64,000 nt of DNA from Marinihelvus sp942491555 (GTDB lineage: Bacteria; Pseudomonadota; Gammaproteobacteria; Xanthomonadales; SZUA-36), in assembly GCA_942491555.1 (NCBI GenBank), contig CALOBN010000005.1, positions 1,178,001 to 1,242,000 of the forward strand, written 5' to 3'. The notes under the pieces are model-generated. The model ran no database searches. It saw only the letters and a list, made by a program, of their open reading frames with translations, and had not been told where the DNA came from. Shown piece by piece: positions 35,222 to 44,457 of the stretch. How positions within the stretch are numbered: position 1 is the first letter of the stretch; every line of letters starts with the position of its first letter. Made by a program: the position numbers and the translations under genes.

Positions 35222-35620
35222 TTAGCTGTCTAATGCAGCCACGACGGCATCGGGCAAGGGAACACTGCCGCCACCATCTCCGCTTACCCACAGTGCGGTT
35301 ACCTCGGCGTCAGCATAAACCCGGTCCGGATGGTCGGCATCGGTAATCGTGTGTTCCATGACCAGGCGCTTGGCGCTGGCCTGGCGTCCCGTCAGGGTAA
35401 CGCGCACCGTTGCCGGGTAGCGAATCTCGCGACGAAAGTTGCAGTTAAAATTGACTACCACCGGCCCGCTCTGACTGCTTAACCATTCATCACCGAGATC
35501 AGCGAAAAAATGGATTCTGGCCTCCTCGATAAAGCGCAGAAACACGGTGTTATTGACATGATTGAAGGCATCCATGTCGCCCCAGCGGACCGGTATGTCA
35601 ACGCTGATGGTACGCGCCAT
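35222..35620 (-). CDS. Acyl-CoA thioesterase, 4HBT (YbgC/FcbC) type
   Basis: 132-residue single-hotdog protein from ATG 35620. The 4HBT motif is PVRWGDMDAFNHVNNTVFLRFIEEAR in two blocks, with the catalytic Asp in DMDAFNHVNN. The start is backed by GGAGGAG eight bases upstream, which lies inside the 3' end of uvrA, one base before the ATG is reached from the uvrA stop. An upstream in-frame extension is the uvrA sequence in another frame. Substrate unknown. Confidence 0.85.
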   Translation of the reverse strand: MARTISVDIPVRWGDMDAFNHVNNTVFLRFIEEARIHFFADLGDEWLSSQSGPVVVNFNCNFRREIRYPATVRVTLTGRQASAKRLVMEHTITDADHPDRVYADAEVTALWVSGDGGGSVPLPDAVVAALDS

Positions 35621-35621
35621 G

Positions 35622-38471
35622 TCAGGCGCTCCTCCGCGCGTCCTGACCGCGCGCGAGCAAAGGGGCCAGGAAACGACCAGTGTGCGACTGCGGGGCTGCT
35701 GCAATGTCCTCCGGCGTGCCGGTAGCGATGATCTCACCGCCCTTATCACCGCCTTCCGGTCCGAGATCGACGATCCAGTCGGCTGTCTTGATGACATCAA
35801 GGTTATGCTCGATTACCACGACCGTGTTGCCATGGTCACGCAGGCGATGCAAAACCTGCAACAGTTGTTCGATGTCCTGGAAATGCAGACCGGTGGTAGG
35901 CTCATCCAGAATGTACAGCGTCTGACCCGTATCGCGTTTGGACAGCTCCTTGGCCAGCTTGATACGCTGCGCCTCGCCGCCGGACAGGGTCGTGGCACTT
36001 TGACCCAGCGTGATGTAACTCAGGCCCACAGCTACCAGGGTTTCGAGCTTACGCGCCACCGTGGGCACCGGCTGAAAGAACTCCAGCGCATCCTCAACGG
36101 TCATTTTCAGAACCTCGTGAATGCTCTTGCCTTTATAGGTTACCGACAGCGTCTCGCGGTTGTAGCGCTTGCCATGGCACACATCGCAGGGCACATAGAT
36201 ATCCGGCAGGAAATGCATCTCAACCCGAATCAAGCCATCGCCCTGGCAGGCCTCACAGCGACCTCCCTTGACGTTAAAGCTGAAGCGTCCGGGTTTGTAA
36301 CCGCGTGCCCGCGCCTCCTGGGTGCCTGCAAACAGCTCACGAATCGGGGTGAACAAGCCGGTGTAGGTTGCCGGGTTGGAGCGTGGCGTGCGGCCAATGG
36401 GTGACTGGTCAATATCAACCACCTTGTCGAACAGTTCCAGGTTCTCGATGGACTCAAAGGGCGCCGGCTGCGCGCTGGAGTCATACAGATGACGTGCCGC
36501 GAGCCGGTGCAGGGTGTCGTTCACCAGGGTCGATTTGCCGGAGCCTGAAACGCCGGTAATGCACACCAGCAATCCGGCCGGAATCTCCAGGTCAACGTGC
36601 TTCAGGTTATTGCCAGAGGCGCCCTTTAGCGTCATCACCCGCTTCGGATCGGCTTTGACCCGCTCAGCGGGAACCGCAATTTCGCGCACGCCGGAGAGAT
36701 ATTGGCCGGTCATGGAGTGCTCATCAGCTACGAGCTGCTCAGCGGTACCACTGAATACCACTTTGCCGCCATGTACGCCGGCGCCGGGCCCCATATCCAC
36801 AACCCAGTCGGCGGCGCGGATCGCTTCCTCGTCATGCTCAACCACGATGACCGTATTGCCCAGGTCGCGCAGCCGGGTCAGGGTTGCCAGCAGCCGTTCA
36901 TTATCGCGCTGGTGCAGGCCGATGGAGGGCTCATCCAGAATGTACATCACCCCGACCAGGCCGGCGCCAATCTGGCTGGCCAGGCGGATTCGCTGCGCCT
37001 CACCACCGGACAGGCTGTCTGCCTGACGTTGCAGGGTCAGATAATCCAGACCCACATTAACCAGGAAGGTCAGGCGCTCGTGGACCTCTTTAACAATCTT
37101 GGTGGCGATCTCACCCTTGGTTCCGCCCAGGTCCAGGGCGTCGAAAAACTCCAGGCATCGCTCAATGGTCCAGCCGGTGATTGAGGGCAGGTTCGTGTTG
37201 TTCACAAATACGTTGCGGGCCTCGCGGTTCAGGCGCTGGCCTTCACAGACGGGGCAGGGTTTGCTGGAGATGTACTTGGAAAGCTCCTCGCGAACGATCC
37301 GCGCATCGGTTTCCCGATAGCGTCGCTCCAGGTTCGGGATGACGCCGGCAAAGGTGTGCTTGCGTTTCTGGGTGCCTTTCTCACCGAAGTATTCAAACTC
37401 GATGACCTCATCGCCACTGCCAAACAGGACAACATCGCGAATCGCCTGGGGTAACTCATCGAACGGCGTATCCACGTCAAATTTGTAGTGCTTGGCCAGT
37501 GCGCGAATGAGCTGGAAGTAGTAGGCGTTGCGCCGGTCCCAACCGCGCACCGCGCCACCGGCCAGGCTCACGGCGGCGTTACTGACCACGCGCTCGGGGT
37601 CAAAAAATTCGCTCACTCCAAGGCCGTCACAATTGGGACAGGCACCATTCGGGTTGTTGAATGAAAACATGCGCGGCTCAAGTTCCTGCAGGCTGTAGTC
37701 ACAGTGCACGCATGAGTAGCGCGAAGAAAAAATTCGTTCGCTCACCCCGGTTTCATCGTCCATGGGACTGATCAGCGCCAGCCCGTCAGACAGGTGCAGC
37801 GCCGTTTCCAGCGACTCGGCCAAACGCTGCTTGAGGTCTTCACGAATCTTGAACCGATCAATGACCACCTCGATGCTGTGTTTTTTACGCAGTTCCAGGC
37901 TCGGCGTATCATCGATGCCATAAATTACGCCGTTCACGCGCACGCGCACGAACCCTTGGGCGCGCAGTTCATCAAACAACTGTGCGTGCTCGCCTTTGCG
38001 GTTGCGCACCACCGGCGCCATCAGCATCACTTTGGCGCCCTCGGGCAGGGCCAGGATGTTGTCGACCATTTGTGAAATGGTCTGTGCTTCCAGTGGAATG
38101 CCGTGATCCGGACAGCAGGGCGTGCCGACGCGCGCAAACAGCAGCCGCAGGTAGTCGTAAATTTCGGTAATGGTTCCGACCGTTGACCTGGGGTTGTGCG
38201 AGGTGGATTTCTGCTCGATGGAAATTGCCGGTGAGAGACCCTCGATGTGGTCTACGTCCGGTTTTTCCATCATGGACAGAAATTGACGCGCGTAGGCGGA
38301 CAGCGACTCCACGTAGCGACGCTGCCCTTCAGCGTAGATGGTATCGAATGCCAGGGACGATTTACCCGAGCCGGACAGGCCCGTTATGACGATCAGCTTG
38401 TCGCGGGGAAGCTCAATGTCAATGTTGTCCAGATTATGGGTCCGGGCGCCCCGGATAAGGATGTTTTGCAT
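35622..38471 (-). CDS. uvrA: Excinuclease ABC subunit A (UvrA)
   Basis: Damage-recognition ATPase of nucleotide excision repair. 949 residues, the standard size. Two ABC modules are seen: Walker A GLSGSGKSSLAFDT near residue 32 and GVSGSGKSTLVNDTL in the second half, with signatures LSGGEAQRIRLA and LSGGEAQRIKLA. Zinc-finger pairs are CVHCDYSL/CPNCDGLG and CEACQGDG/CDVCHGKRY. ATG 38471 is the start (a TTG just before it is not needed). In many gammaproteobacteria uvrA is divergent from ssb; here ssb is 9 kb away. Confidence 0.97.
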   Translation of the reverse strand: MQNILIRGARTHNLDNIDIELPRDKLIVITGLSGSGKSSLAFDTIYAEGQRRYVESLSAYARQFLSMMEKPDVDHIEGLSPAISIEQKSTSHNPRSTVGTITEIYDYLRLLFARVGTPCCPDHGIPLEAQTISQMVDNILALPEGAKVMLMAPVVRNRKGEHAQLFDELRAQGFVRVRVNGVIYGIDDTPSLELRKKHSIEVVIDRFKIREDLKQRLAESLETALHLSDGLALISPMDDETGVSERIFSSRYSCVHCDYSLQELEPRMFSFNNPNGACPNCDGLGVSEFFDPERVVSNAAVSLAGGAVRGWDRRNAYYFQLIRALAKHYKFDVDTPFDELPQAIRDVVLFGSGDEVIEFEYFGEKGTQKRKHTFAGVIPNLERRYRETDARIVREELSKYISSKPCPVCEGQRLNREARNVFVNNTNLPSITGWTIERCLEFFDALDLGGTKGEIATKIVKEVHERLTFLVNVGLDYLTLQRQADSLSGGEAQRIRLASQIGAGLVGVMYILDEPSIGLHQRDNERLLATLTRLRDLGNTVIVVEHDEEAIRAADWVVDMGPGAGVHGGKVVFSGTAEQLVADEHSMTGQYLSGVREIAVPAERVKADPKRVMTLKGASGNNLKHVDLEIPAGLLVCITGVSGSGKSTLVNDTLHRLAARHLYDSSAQPAPFESIENLELFDKVVDIDQSPIGRTPRSNPATYTGLFTPIRELFAGTQEARARGYKPGRFSFNVKGGRCEACQGDGLIRVEMHFLPDIYVPCDVCHGKRYNRETLSVTYKGKSIHEVLKMTVEDALEFFQPVPTVARKLETLVAVGLSYITLGQSATTLSGGEAQRIKLAKELSKRDTGQTLYILDEPTTGLHFQDIEQLLQVLHRLRDHGNTVVVIEHNLDVIKTADWIVDLGPEGGDKGGEIIATGTPEDIAAAPQSHTGRFLAPLLARGQDARRSA

Positions 38472-38800
38472 CAATCACGCATCACTCAGGAAACCGCCTA
38501 TCATACTCCCCCGGGTGTGAACGGGGCAAAGGCAGGCAGCTCTGACATGCCGGTGGCCGGGCAGGCCATTAATATGCAAGCACGGCCTGCCATTGGTTGA
38601 CCAGAGGCCGCAAAACCGCTAGTATCCTCGCTCTTTTGTGGGGCCGAATCCCCCTGAGCCCGTCAAGGTGTCTTAAGGCACTACCAGCGGGACCAGCAAT
38701 GCCGGATTCGGCTGACGAAACACCCAGCTTCCGGGCCACTTCAAGACCCCCAGCAATGACTGACGGGCGCCCTGGGACTCATAGATTTGGAGCGGGAACA
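38472..38800 (+). promoter_or_regulatory. rplU promoter and long leader
   Basis: A clear sigma-70 promoter lies in this uvrA-rplU gap: TTGACC at 38597-38602, a 17-base spacer and TAGTAT at 38620-38625. The start point would be near 38632, giving a leader of about 170 bases. The leader contains a 9-base direct repeat CCAGCAATG (38693-38701 and 38750-38758), and GGAG stands 10 bases before the ATG. A leader this long could carry autoregulation by L21, but no known leader fold is recognised. Confidence 0.6.
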
Positions 38801-39334
38801 ATGTACGCAGTATTCAAAACCGGCGGGAAGCAGTATCGTGCGACCCCCGGCGACCAGTTAAAAGTCGAAAAACTCGAGGCCGAGAAAGGTTCCACCGTGG
38901 AACTGGACCAGGTCCTGATGGTTGGCGAAGGCGAGTCCGTGAACATCGGCACGCCGCTCGTTGACGGCGGCAAGGTTCTGGCCACGGTCGTTGACCACGG
39001 TCGCGCCGCCAAGGTCAAAATTCTCAAGTTCAAGCGCCGTAAGCACCACATGAAGCGCATGGGCCACCGCCAGTACTACACGCTGCTGGAAATCACCGGC
39101 ATTGAAGGTATTGACGGCAAGAAAGCACCGGCCAAGAAAAAAGCCGCCGCTGAAAAGGCAGAAACTCCGGCAGAAGTGAATACCGAAGCCAAGGCAGCGC
39201 CGAAGAAAACAGCAGCAAAGAAGGCAGCGCCCAAGAAGGCCGCCGCCAAGAAAGCCGCGCCCAAAAAGGCCGCCGCCAAAAAAGCGACGACCAAGAAGGC
39301 TGCTGCCAAGAAAGCAACCAAGTCTGACGACTAA
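38801..39334 (+). CDS. rplU: 50S ribosomal protein L21 with a histone-like Lys/Ala tail
   Basis: Residues 1-105 are ordinary L21: MYAVFKTGGKQYRATPGDQL, IGTPLVDGGKV, FKRRKHHMKRMGHRQ. After this comes a 70-residue extension (107-177) of Lys, Ala and Pro in repeats such as APKKAAAKKAAPKKAAAKKA, like histone H1 tails and AlgP. It has no counterpart in the 103-residue E. coli protein. The frame is unbroken to a proper stop 27 bases before rpmA, so it is not a sequencing fusion. ATG 38801 is the start, as the first residues are conserved. Confidence 0.95.
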   Translation: MYAVFKTGGKQYRATPGDQLKVEKLEAEKGSTVELDQVLMVGEGESVNIGTPLVDGGKVLATVVDHGRAAKVKILKFKRRKHHMKRMGHRQYYTLLEITGIEGIDGKKAPAKKKAAAEKAETPAEVNTEAKAAPKKTAAKKAAPKKAAAKKAAPKKAAAKKATTKKAAAKKATKSDD

Positions 39335-39360
39335 ACAACGACCTAACGGAGACCTGAGTC

Positions 39361-39618
39361 ATGGCACATAAGAAAGCAGGCGGCAGTACACGTAACGGTC
39401 GCGATTCAAACCCGAAGTACCTGGGTGTGAAGAAATTCGGCGGCGAAGTTGCAGTAGCCGGCAATATTATCGTTCGCCAGCGTGGCACGCGCTTCAAGGC
39501 GGGCGAAAACGTAGGTGTTGGTCGCGACCACACCCTGTTCGCACTGGAAAACGGTCGGGTGAAATTCGAAACCCGCGGCTTTCCGAAGCGTAAATACGTG
39601 AGCATCGAAACGGAGTAA
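39361..39618 (+). CDS. rpmA: 50S ribosomal protein L27
   Basis: 85 residues, MAHKKAGGSTRNGRDSNPKYLG at the N-terminus followed by ANIIVRQRGT-type core (here GNIIVRQRGTRFKAG) and GRDHTLFAL. Located at the peptidyl transferase centre. Follows rplU by 26 bases with GGAG before the ATG. A terminator follows directly, so obgE, which often follows rpmA, is not part of this operon. Confidence 0.97.
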   Translation: MAHKKAGGSTRNGRDSNPKYLGVKKFGGEVAVAGNIIVRQRGTRFKAGENVGVGRDHTLFALENGRVKFETRGFPKRKYVSIETE

Positions 39619-39642
39619 ATCTCCAGATCGAGCCGAGAAAAG

Positions 39643-39666
39643 CCCCGCTTCTGCGGGGTTTTTTTT
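39643..39666 (+). terminator. Rho-independent terminator after rplU-rpmA
   Basis: CCCCGC-TTCT-GCGGGG (39643-39658) followed by eight T residues; preceded by AAAAG. 24 bases past the rpmA stop. Textbook intrinsic terminator. Confidence 0.92.
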
Positions 39667-39749
39667 GTTCCACAGGCTTTGCCTATGCGATACGCTGATC
39701 CGGAATATCTGGACCTGAGCGGCGATGCAGGCCGACGGAGAATAAATAT

Positions 39750-42215
39750 ATGTTAACCAGCAAAGTGCGCATGGCGATCTCCCTGCGCATGCCCCGCGTT
39801 TGGGTTTGGGCCCTTGTGGTTGTTCTGGCCCACCTCATTCCGGCTCAGGCCATGGGCGAGCTTGGGCCCGATGCGGTGGCACAGGCCCAGGTCAAACTGG
39901 ATGTCTTGAAACAACAGGTCTCCACAGCGCAGTCTGCATCCGCCCGGGAACTCAAATCGCTCAGGTCGCAGGTTGCCGGGGTGCGTTCGGTTGCGCAGGC
40001 CTGTACGCGGGAGTTGGCGCCAGAGTTGAAAATGGTCGATAGCGAGCTTGCGATATTTTTCCCCGAGGGTGTGCCGGGTACTGACAAGAAAAAGCCAGAA
40101 TCGACAACCACCCCAGACTTGCCACAAGGTCTGCTTTCCCCGGCCCTGGCGGCGCAATTACAAGAAATTCAGGCAAGTAAATCCGACCTGTATGAACGAA
40201 ATGCCACCTGTAAATTGATGCTTCTGATCACCGACGATCTGACTAACACTATTAATGATTACCTGCGCACGCTGCGTCACCGCCAGTTGCTGACGCGCGG
40301 CCCGACGCTGTACAGCCTTATGCAGGCCAGTCTCCAGGAAGAATCGAGCTGGGCGGGTTTCATCGAAACCTTGGCTAAGCCGGCCCGGAATACCGGGAGT
40401 ATTCATCCAGCTCGTCTTGGCATTGCCCTGGCCATTGCAGCATTCGGTCTGATCCTCGGCTTCTGGATACAGCGCCGATACCGTGCCGGGCATGCGGCCA
40501 GGCAAGCCGGGGCGGTGGATGGCGAGGTTTCCGGTGGGCTCGTCCATGCTTTTATGGCGACATTCGCCGGCTACGCACCCGTTTTGCTCGGGCTTGGCGG
40601 CTTTGTCGCTTTCCTGATGCTGATCCAGGAATGGGGCGGAGATTACCCGTTTTTCGCTGATTTGCTGATTGGTATTACTGCTTACTTCGTGGCCGCCGCA
40701 GTGATCAGGACATTGCTTAATCCCTGTCCGCCCGCCCAACAATATCTGCCTTTGCCCTCAGCCGCGGCTATTTCCCTGAGCCGACGCAGCCGTGTGCTGG
40801 CGCTTGTCGCTCTGGTCCGATGGCTGGTTGTCGAACTCCATGCCGAGAATGCTTTGGACGACACCATGTTTGCCCTGGTCCGGCAAATTCTCGGCTGGAT
40901 ATGGGTTCTGAACATCATCTGGATTGTTTGGCTACTGCGCAGTCTTAAAGGCTGGCACCGCAATTGGTCGGTATTGTTGTTGATCAGCTTGCTGCTCCTC
41001 GCCGGTCTGATTGCGGCCGGGCTCGGTTATGTCCAATTGGGCGCCCTGGTCATTATTGGTGTTGCGCAAAGCCTGGGCGTACTTGGCCTGACACTGGTAG
41101 CCAATCAGGTCATCAAGGATGTATTTGAGGGACTCGATGAGGGCCATTACGGCTGGCAGAGAGGCCTGCGAAAAGTATTCGGACTCAAGGACGGCCAGTA
41201 TCTGGCCGGTCTTAGCTGGCTGAACCTGGTGGTCAGTTTCTCGCTTTGGGTCGGCGCCGGCTTGCTATTGCTGCAAATCTGGAACACGGATGAAGACGTA
41301 ACGGCTGATGTCGTCGGCTACTTTACCGAAGGGTTTCAGATCGGCAGCGTGACCGTTGTACCGCTCAACCTGTTTTGGGCGCTGCTGATTCTCGCCTGCT
41401 TGCTGACCCTGACCGGTTGGGTGAAGGGCCAGTTGAGTAGCAGGTGGCTTGCCAGTGCGCGTATGGAGCCCAGTGCGCGTGATGCACTGGTTACCGCTTT
41501 TGGATACGTGGGTGCATCCATCGCGGTTCTGATCGCCCTGGCTTTTGCGGGCATCAGCCTCGCCAACCTGGCGATTGTCGCGGGTGCGCTTTCGGTCGGT
41601 ATCGGTTTTGGTTTACAGAATATCGTTAACAACTTTGTGTCCGGCATCATCATGCTGGTTGAACGACCGGTGCGGAAAGGTGACTGGGTTGTGGTTGGCA
41701 ACACCCAGGGCACCGTTGAGAACATCAGCGTACGAACCACCACCATCCGAACCTTCGATCGGGCTGATGTCATCGTGCCCAACTCGGACATGATTTCCAA
41801 TCAGGTCACCAACTGGACCCTGGGCAGTGATGTGGGCCGGGTTGATGTGCCCATAGGGGTAGGCTACGGCAGCGATATTGAGACGGTTATCCAGACCATG
41901 CTGGATGTGGCCAATCAGCATCCGGCGGTTATTCTGGATGATCCCGCATTGTCCAAACCGTATGTCCTGTTCCGGGCCTTCGGCGACAGTTCGCTGAACT
42001 TTGAGCTGCGCGTGCACGTGCGGGATATCACTCAGATAATGCATGTGATCAGTGATCTGAATGTCGCCATTAATGCGGAGTTCCGGAAAAAGGGCATCGA
42101 AATTCCTTTTCCGCAACGCGATATCAATTTCCGTGGGCCCTTACAGTTCGGTGCTGACGCCAAGCCGCTGGCCGCGGATGATGAAGACTCCGACCCGACC
42201 CCGGAGAAGAGCTGA
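39750..42215 (+). CDS. Large mechanosensitive channel, MscS superfamily (DUF3772/MscM-like)
   Basis: 821 residues. A signal peptide (hydrophobic to about residue 35) leads to a periplasmic coiled-coil-like domain (residues 36-210, with two Cys near 83 and 153). Several membrane helices span about 220-590. The MscS core follows: pore helix SLANLAIVAGALSVGIGFGLQNIVNNFVSG in parts, then the beta domain (RPVRKGDWVVVGNTQGTVENISVRTTTIRTFD in parts, VPNSDMISNQVTNW) and the alpha/beta domain to FPQRDINF. GGAG lies nine bases before the ATG. It relieves osmotic pressure. Gating partners are unknown. Confidence 0.85.
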   Translation: MLTSKVRMAISLRMPRVWVWALVVVLAHLIPAQAMGELGPDAVAQAQVKLDVLKQQVSTAQSASARELKSLRSQVAGVRSVAQACTRELAPELKMVDSELAIFFPEGVPGTDKKKPESTTTPDLPQGLLSPALAAQLQEIQASKSDLYERNATCKLMLLITDDLTNTINDYLRTLRHRQLLTRGPTLYSLMQASLQEESSWAGFIETLAKPARNTGSIHPARLGIALAIAAFGLILGFWIQRRYRAGHAARQAGAVDGEVSGGLVHAFMATFAGYAPVLLGLGGFVAFLMLIQEWGGDYPFFADLLIGITAYFVAAAVIRTLLNPCPPAQQYLPLPSAAAISLSRRSRVLALVALVRWLVVELHAENALDDTMFALVRQILGWIWVLNIIWIVWLLRSLKGWHRNWSVLLLISLLLLAGLIAAGLGYVQLGALVIIGVAQSLGVLGLTLVANQVIKDVFEGLDEGHYGWQRGLRKVFGLKDGQYLAGLSWLNLVVSFSLWVGAGLLLLQIWNTDEDVTADVVGYFTEGFQIGSVTVVPLNLFWALLILACLLTLTGWVKGQLSSRWLASARMEPSARDALVTAFGYVGASIAVLIALAFAGISLANLAIVAGALSVGIGFGLQNIVNNFVSGIIMLVERPVRKGDWVVVGNTQGTVENISVRTTTIRTFDRADVIVPNSDMISNQVTNWTLGSDVGRVDVPIGVGYGSDIETVIQTMLDVANQHPAVILDDPALSKPYVLFRAFGDSSLNFELRVHVRDITQIMHVISDLNVAINAEFRKKGIEIPFPQRDINFRGPLQFGADAKPLAADDEDSDPTPEKS

Positions 42216-42230
42216 CAACCCTTGTGGGGC

Positions 42231-43301
42231 TCATTTTTGGCGTGGCATGAATACCGTGTAATCAAGGTCGAGAACCACCGCCGGGTCGTACGCTCCCCCG
42301 GTAGCCTGATAAGGGAAGTCGTGGCAGGGTCGGTTTTTGCTCGCAAGCGTCCGCAGGCGCAGCGCACCCACAGTGTCTGTCTTTGCCACGGGAGCCTTCT
42401 CCAGGACCTCCGACCAGGCATAAATGGTATCGCCGGCAAAAGTCGGTGCAACATGACGCCCGCCATTGATGGCCGCGATACTCTGGGCATTGGCCAGGCC
42501 ATTGAAGGACAGGGACCGGGCCAGGCTGATCAGGTACCCCCCGTAGACAATGCGCTTACCGAAGCGCCCGCCGGCTTCAACGTGCTGGTTAAAATGCACC
42601 CGCGCGGTGTTCTGGAACAGGCGGCAGGCCTGCATGTGGTCTGCTTCCTCAATGGTCATACCGTCTATGTGATCGATGCGCTCGCCGACGGTGTAGTCCT
42701 CCCAGAGGTGCGGGCTGCCGGCCCGGGCCACGTCATAGTGGTCGTGGATGCGCCAGGGAGCGATCAGCGAGGACAGCGGCACGGTTTCGGCGAGTTCCGG
42801 CACCACCGGGTCCGGTGCCGGCGAATCCATGTCACGCTTGCGCACCATGGCCCAGCGGTCATATTCAACCACCGGCTCATCATGCTGATTTACGCCCAGC
42901 GTGCGCACCCAGACTACGCCCGTCTTGCCGTTGCTGTTCTGCTTCAGGCCGGTGACCTCGGAGACCGCGGACAGCGTGTCACCGGGATAGACGGGCGTAC
43001 CGAAGCGCCCGCCCGCATAGCCCAGGTTAGCCAGCGCGTTGAGCGAGATATCCGGCACCGTTTTGCCAAATACCAGGTGAAAAGTCAGCAGATCGTCGAT
43101 CGGTCGTTGAACGTAGCCAAGCCCTTCGGCAAAAGTCGCGCCCGACTGCAGGGCGAAACGCGGGCCAAACAGGGCCTGGTAGACCGCCACATCACCGTCC
43201 GTGACGGTGCGTGGTGTGGCATGCACCAGCTTCTGACCGACACGGAAGTCTTCGAAGTAATTACCGGACACGGTTTTACCGCTGGCGCCTGTGTGGTTCA
43301 T
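42231..43301 (-). CDS. mch: 2-methylfumaryl-CoA (mesaconyl-C1-CoA) hydratase Mch
   Basis: Reversibly dehydrates beta-methylmalyl-CoA to mesaconyl-C1-CoA in the second cycle of the 3-hydroxypropionate bi-cycle and in the ethylmalonyl-CoA pathway. 356 residues, a double hotdog MaoC protein: the first repeat includes GNYFEDFRVGQKLVHATPRTVTDGD in parts and the second LWEDYTVGERIDHIDGMTIEEAD. The paired MaoC-like halves are the family's normal layout. ATG 43301 is the likely start, 13 bases after the mcl stop. End of a minus-strand operon with smtB, smtA, mct and mcl. Confidence 0.9.
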   Translation of the reverse strand: MNHTGASGKTVSGNYFEDFRVGQKLVHATPRTVTDGDVAVYQALFGPRFALQSGATFAEGLGYVQRPIDDLLTFHLVFGKTVPDISLNALANLGYAGGRFGTPVYPGDTLSAVSEVTGLKQNSNGKTGVVWVRTLGVNQHDEPVVEYDRWAMVRKRDMDSPAPDPVVPELAETVPLSSLIAPWRIHDHYDVARAGSPHLWEDYTVGERIDHIDGMTIEEADHMQACRLFQNTARVHFNQHVEAGGRFGKRIVYGGYLISLARSLSFNGLANAQSIAAINGGRHVAPTFAGDTIYAWSEVLEKAPVAKTDTVGALRLRTLASKNRPCHDFPYQATGGAYDPAVVLDLDYTVFMPRQK

Positions 43302-43314
43302 GCGGGGTAGTCGT

Positions 43315-44358
43315 TCAAAAGCCGTAGGCTTCAGCCAGTTCAACGTCGCGTTGCGCCACGAGCCGCGCCAGGTCAACCATCACCTTGGCCTGCTTCCAGC
43401 TGGCATCGTCCTGCATCTTGCCGTCGATCATGGCAACACCGGAGCCGTCGGGCATGGCCTCGAGAATGCGCTTGGCAAACAGCACTTCTTGCGGATCCGG
43501 GCTGAACACGCGCCGCGCAATGGGAATCTGGCTTGGCGCCAGTGACCAGGCACCGGTGCAGCCCATCAGGAAGGCATTGCGGAACTGGGCCTCGCAACCC
43601 GCTTCATCGGCGATGTCGCCAAACGGGCCATAGAACGCGCCGATGCCGAAGGTGCGACAGGCATCAACCATGCGTGCCACCGTGTAATGCCAGAGGTCCT
43701 GTTGGTAAAAGCTGCGCTTGCTTTGTCCTTCTTCCGGATCAGCCAACACGCCGTAGCCCGGGTGTCCGCCACCAATGCGGGTGGTTTTCATACCGCGCGA
43801 GGCGGCCAGGTCCGCCGGCCCGAGGCTGAGCCCGTGCATCCGCGGACTGGCACCCGCGATGGCTTCAATATTGGTTACGCCCTGGGCGGTTTCCAGCAAA
43901 GCGTGTAGCCCGATGGGTTTCTTGAGCTGATGACGTGCCTCAAGCTGGGCGAGCAGCTGATCCACATAATGAATATCCCAGGGCCCCTCTGCTTTGGGGA
44001 TCATCAGGACATCCAGCCGGTCGCCCATTGCCGCAACAATTTCCATCACATCATCGAGGAACCAGGGGCTGTCCAGGGCGTTGACCCGCACCCACAGCGC
44101 GGTGTCGCCGAAATCTGCACTGCGCCCCAGCTCGATAAACCCGCGTCGCGCAGCGTCTTTGGACTCTATGGGAATGGCATCCTCGAGGTTGCCGCACATG
44201 ACATCCACGGTTTTTGCCAACTCTGGCGCCCGGGCGCAGATTTTCTCGATGTGCGGTGGAAAGAAATGGATCATGCGTTCGGGCCGCACCGGACGCTCGC
44301 GCAGTGGCGCCGGTGCTCCGACGGCCAGCGGCTTATAAAAATCAATGGGCAGTTTCAT
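43315..44358 (-). CDS. mcl: (S)-malyl-CoA / beta-methylmalyl-CoA / (S)-citramalyl-CoA lyase Mcl
   Basis: CitE-fold lyase of 347 residues, like the trifunctional Chloroflexus enzyme of about 348. It cleaves malyl-CoA to acetyl-CoA plus glyoxylate, joins glyoxylate and propionyl-CoA to beta-methylmalyl-CoA, and cleaves citramalyl-CoA to pyruvate and acetyl-CoA. Seen motifs: MIHFFPPHIEKIC, CGNLEDAIPIESKDAAR, VLMIPKAEGPWDIHYVDQLL, ALLETAQGVTNIEAIAGASPRMHGLSLGPADLAAS in parts, and AMIDGKMQDDASWKQA. The metal-binding Glu and Asp are present. Identity as Mcl, rather than citrate lyase beta, is supported by length and by its neighbours. Confidence 0.92.
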   Translation of the reverse strand: MKLPIDFYKPLAVGAPAPLRERPVRPERMIHFFPPHIEKICARAPELAKTVDVMCGNLEDAIPIESKDAARRGFIELGRSADFGDTALWVRVNALDSPWFLDDVMEIVAAMGDRLDVLMIPKAEGPWDIHYVDQLLAQLEARHQLKKPIGLHALLETAQGVTNIEAIAGASPRMHGLSLGPADLAASRGMKTTRIGGGHPGYGVLADPEEGQSKRSFYQQDLWHYTVARMVDACRTFGIGAFYGPFGDIADEAGCEAQFRNAFLMGCTGAWSLAPSQIPIARRVFSPDPQEVLFAKRILEAMPDGSGVAMIDGKMQDDASWKQAKVMVDLARLVAQRDVELAEAYGF

Positions 44359-44457
44359 GATGTAGTGCTCCGGGTTATCTCTGTAGGTATTGTTATTGTT
44401 TCTGCGTCTTCAGTGTTCTGGCTGATGCCGTTTATCGCCATGGCAAGGTTCAGTCTG

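Noticed and set aside
39119..39334. rplU tail as a frameshifted separate gene
   Set aside because: The frame is continuous with L21, ends in a proper stop, and the repeats are Lys/Ala codons in the same frame.
42222..43310. 362-codon open frame on the plus strand
   Set aside because: Antisense to mch along its whole length; not protein-like.
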